Of a stretch of DNA of 64,000 bases, positions 63,880 through 64,000 are shown in pieces. How positions within the stretch are numbered: the first letter of the stretch is position 1; each line of letters opens with the position of its first letter. The stretch comes from Fischerella thermalis PCC 7521 (GTDB lineage Bacteria; Cyanobacteriota; Cyanobacteriia; Cyanobacteriales; Nostocaceae): the NCBI RefSeq assembly GCF_000317225.1, contig NZ_AJLL01000090.1, forward strand, positions 1-64,000. The letters run 5' to 3'. A program made the translations under genes and the position numbers. The notes beneath the pieces were generated by a model. That model was not told the origin of the DNA. It searched no databases and saw only the letters and a program-made list of their open reading frames with translations.

Positions 63880-64000
63880 ATGGCTCTGTTTGAAGCAATA
63901 CCTGCCTTACTCGTCCTTGCTGATGGAACCACTTATCGCGGTTGGTCTTTTGGTGCTACAGGCACTGCGATCGGGGAAGTGGTATTTAACACTGGTATGA
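63880..64000 (+). CDS. carA: Carbamoyl-phosphate synthase small subunit (N-terminal part)
   Basis: The first 40 residues of a gene cut by the window end: [20 protein letters not shown] then [20 protein letters not shown]. The LxLxDGTxxxGxxFG and GEVVFNTxM patterns are the signature of the CarA N-terminal domain, which delivers ammonia from glutamine for carbamoyl phosphate synthesis in arginine and pyrimidine pathways. The glutaminase domain is outside. The ATG at 63880 follows an AT-rich stretch without a clear ribosome site. Confidence 0.88.
   Translation, partial: MALFEAIPALLVLADGTTYRGWSFGATGTAIGEVVFNTGM

Overview
This 64 kb window is chromosomal DNA from a cyanobacterium, most likely a filamentous Nostocales-type organism. 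The evidence is the many HIP1 octamers (GCGATCGC), the tandem heptamer repeats between genes (TAGTTGG/AACTACT type), the many small palindromic repeats, and gene content typical of cyanobacteria: a LabA-like NYN protein, a CPP1-like protein, DUF2811, a CruP-like flavoprotein, 4-hydroxyphenylpyruvate dioxygenase, CHASE2 and pentapeptide Ser/Thr kinases, and a cyanobacterial metallothionein. No rRNA, tRNA, CRISPR array, prophage or complete insertion sequence was recognised.

Layout. 1-5.9 kb: tail of a Pro/Thr-rich protein, a CHASE2-Ser/Thr kinase, a LabA-like protein and leuA. 6.6-16.4 kb: a one-TM protein, nadA, a dihydroorotase homologue, a double histidine phosphatase, a methyltransferase relic, der, an EcfT-type protein, hppD and a HAD phosphatase. 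16.4-28 kb: a CPP1-like protein, a response regulator, DUF2811, a DnaA-box cluster that could be a replication origin, hisIE, a ChaB-like protein, hemL, a metallothionein gene (53 aa) behind a probable SmtB-type operator, a zinc-ribbon/kinase/pentapeptide protein, an FHA protein, and recA (candidate LexA box) divergent from xseA-xseB. 29-36.8 kb: a minus-strand surface-polysaccharide cluster (three glycosyltransferases, a Wzm/Wzt-type ABC exporter, an asparagine-synthetase-like enzyme). 37-45.4 kb: cruP-like gene, argD, a K+ channel, and a tal-phosphatase-ackA run in which transaldolase carries a C-terminal EF-hand pair.

45.9-53.2 kb holds the most unusual locus: three co-directional genes encoding a dynamin-like GTPase, a very large Hsp70/actin-fold ATPase and a 379-residue protein I do not recognise. 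The pairing of a GTPase with a giant Hsp70-like ATPase resembles the proteobacterial srfABC arrangement, but homology has not been tested. Both junctions between the genes are filled by different palindromic repeats. 53.2-64 kb: a frameshifted membrane-protein gene, a fusion of an acyl-CoA-dehydrogenase-like domain with a metal-dependent cyclase-like domain, a 1430-residue multi-PAS/GAF histidine kinase, trpD overlapping tail-to-tail with a retropepsin-like protein gene, and the start of carA.

A recurrent theme is repeat invasion. Families of small hairpin elements sit between genes, and related G-rich repeat sequence appears inside reading frames, as in-frame inserts in the dihydroorotase homologue, TrpD, the large histidine kinase and the linker of the fusion protein, and as the tail of XseA.
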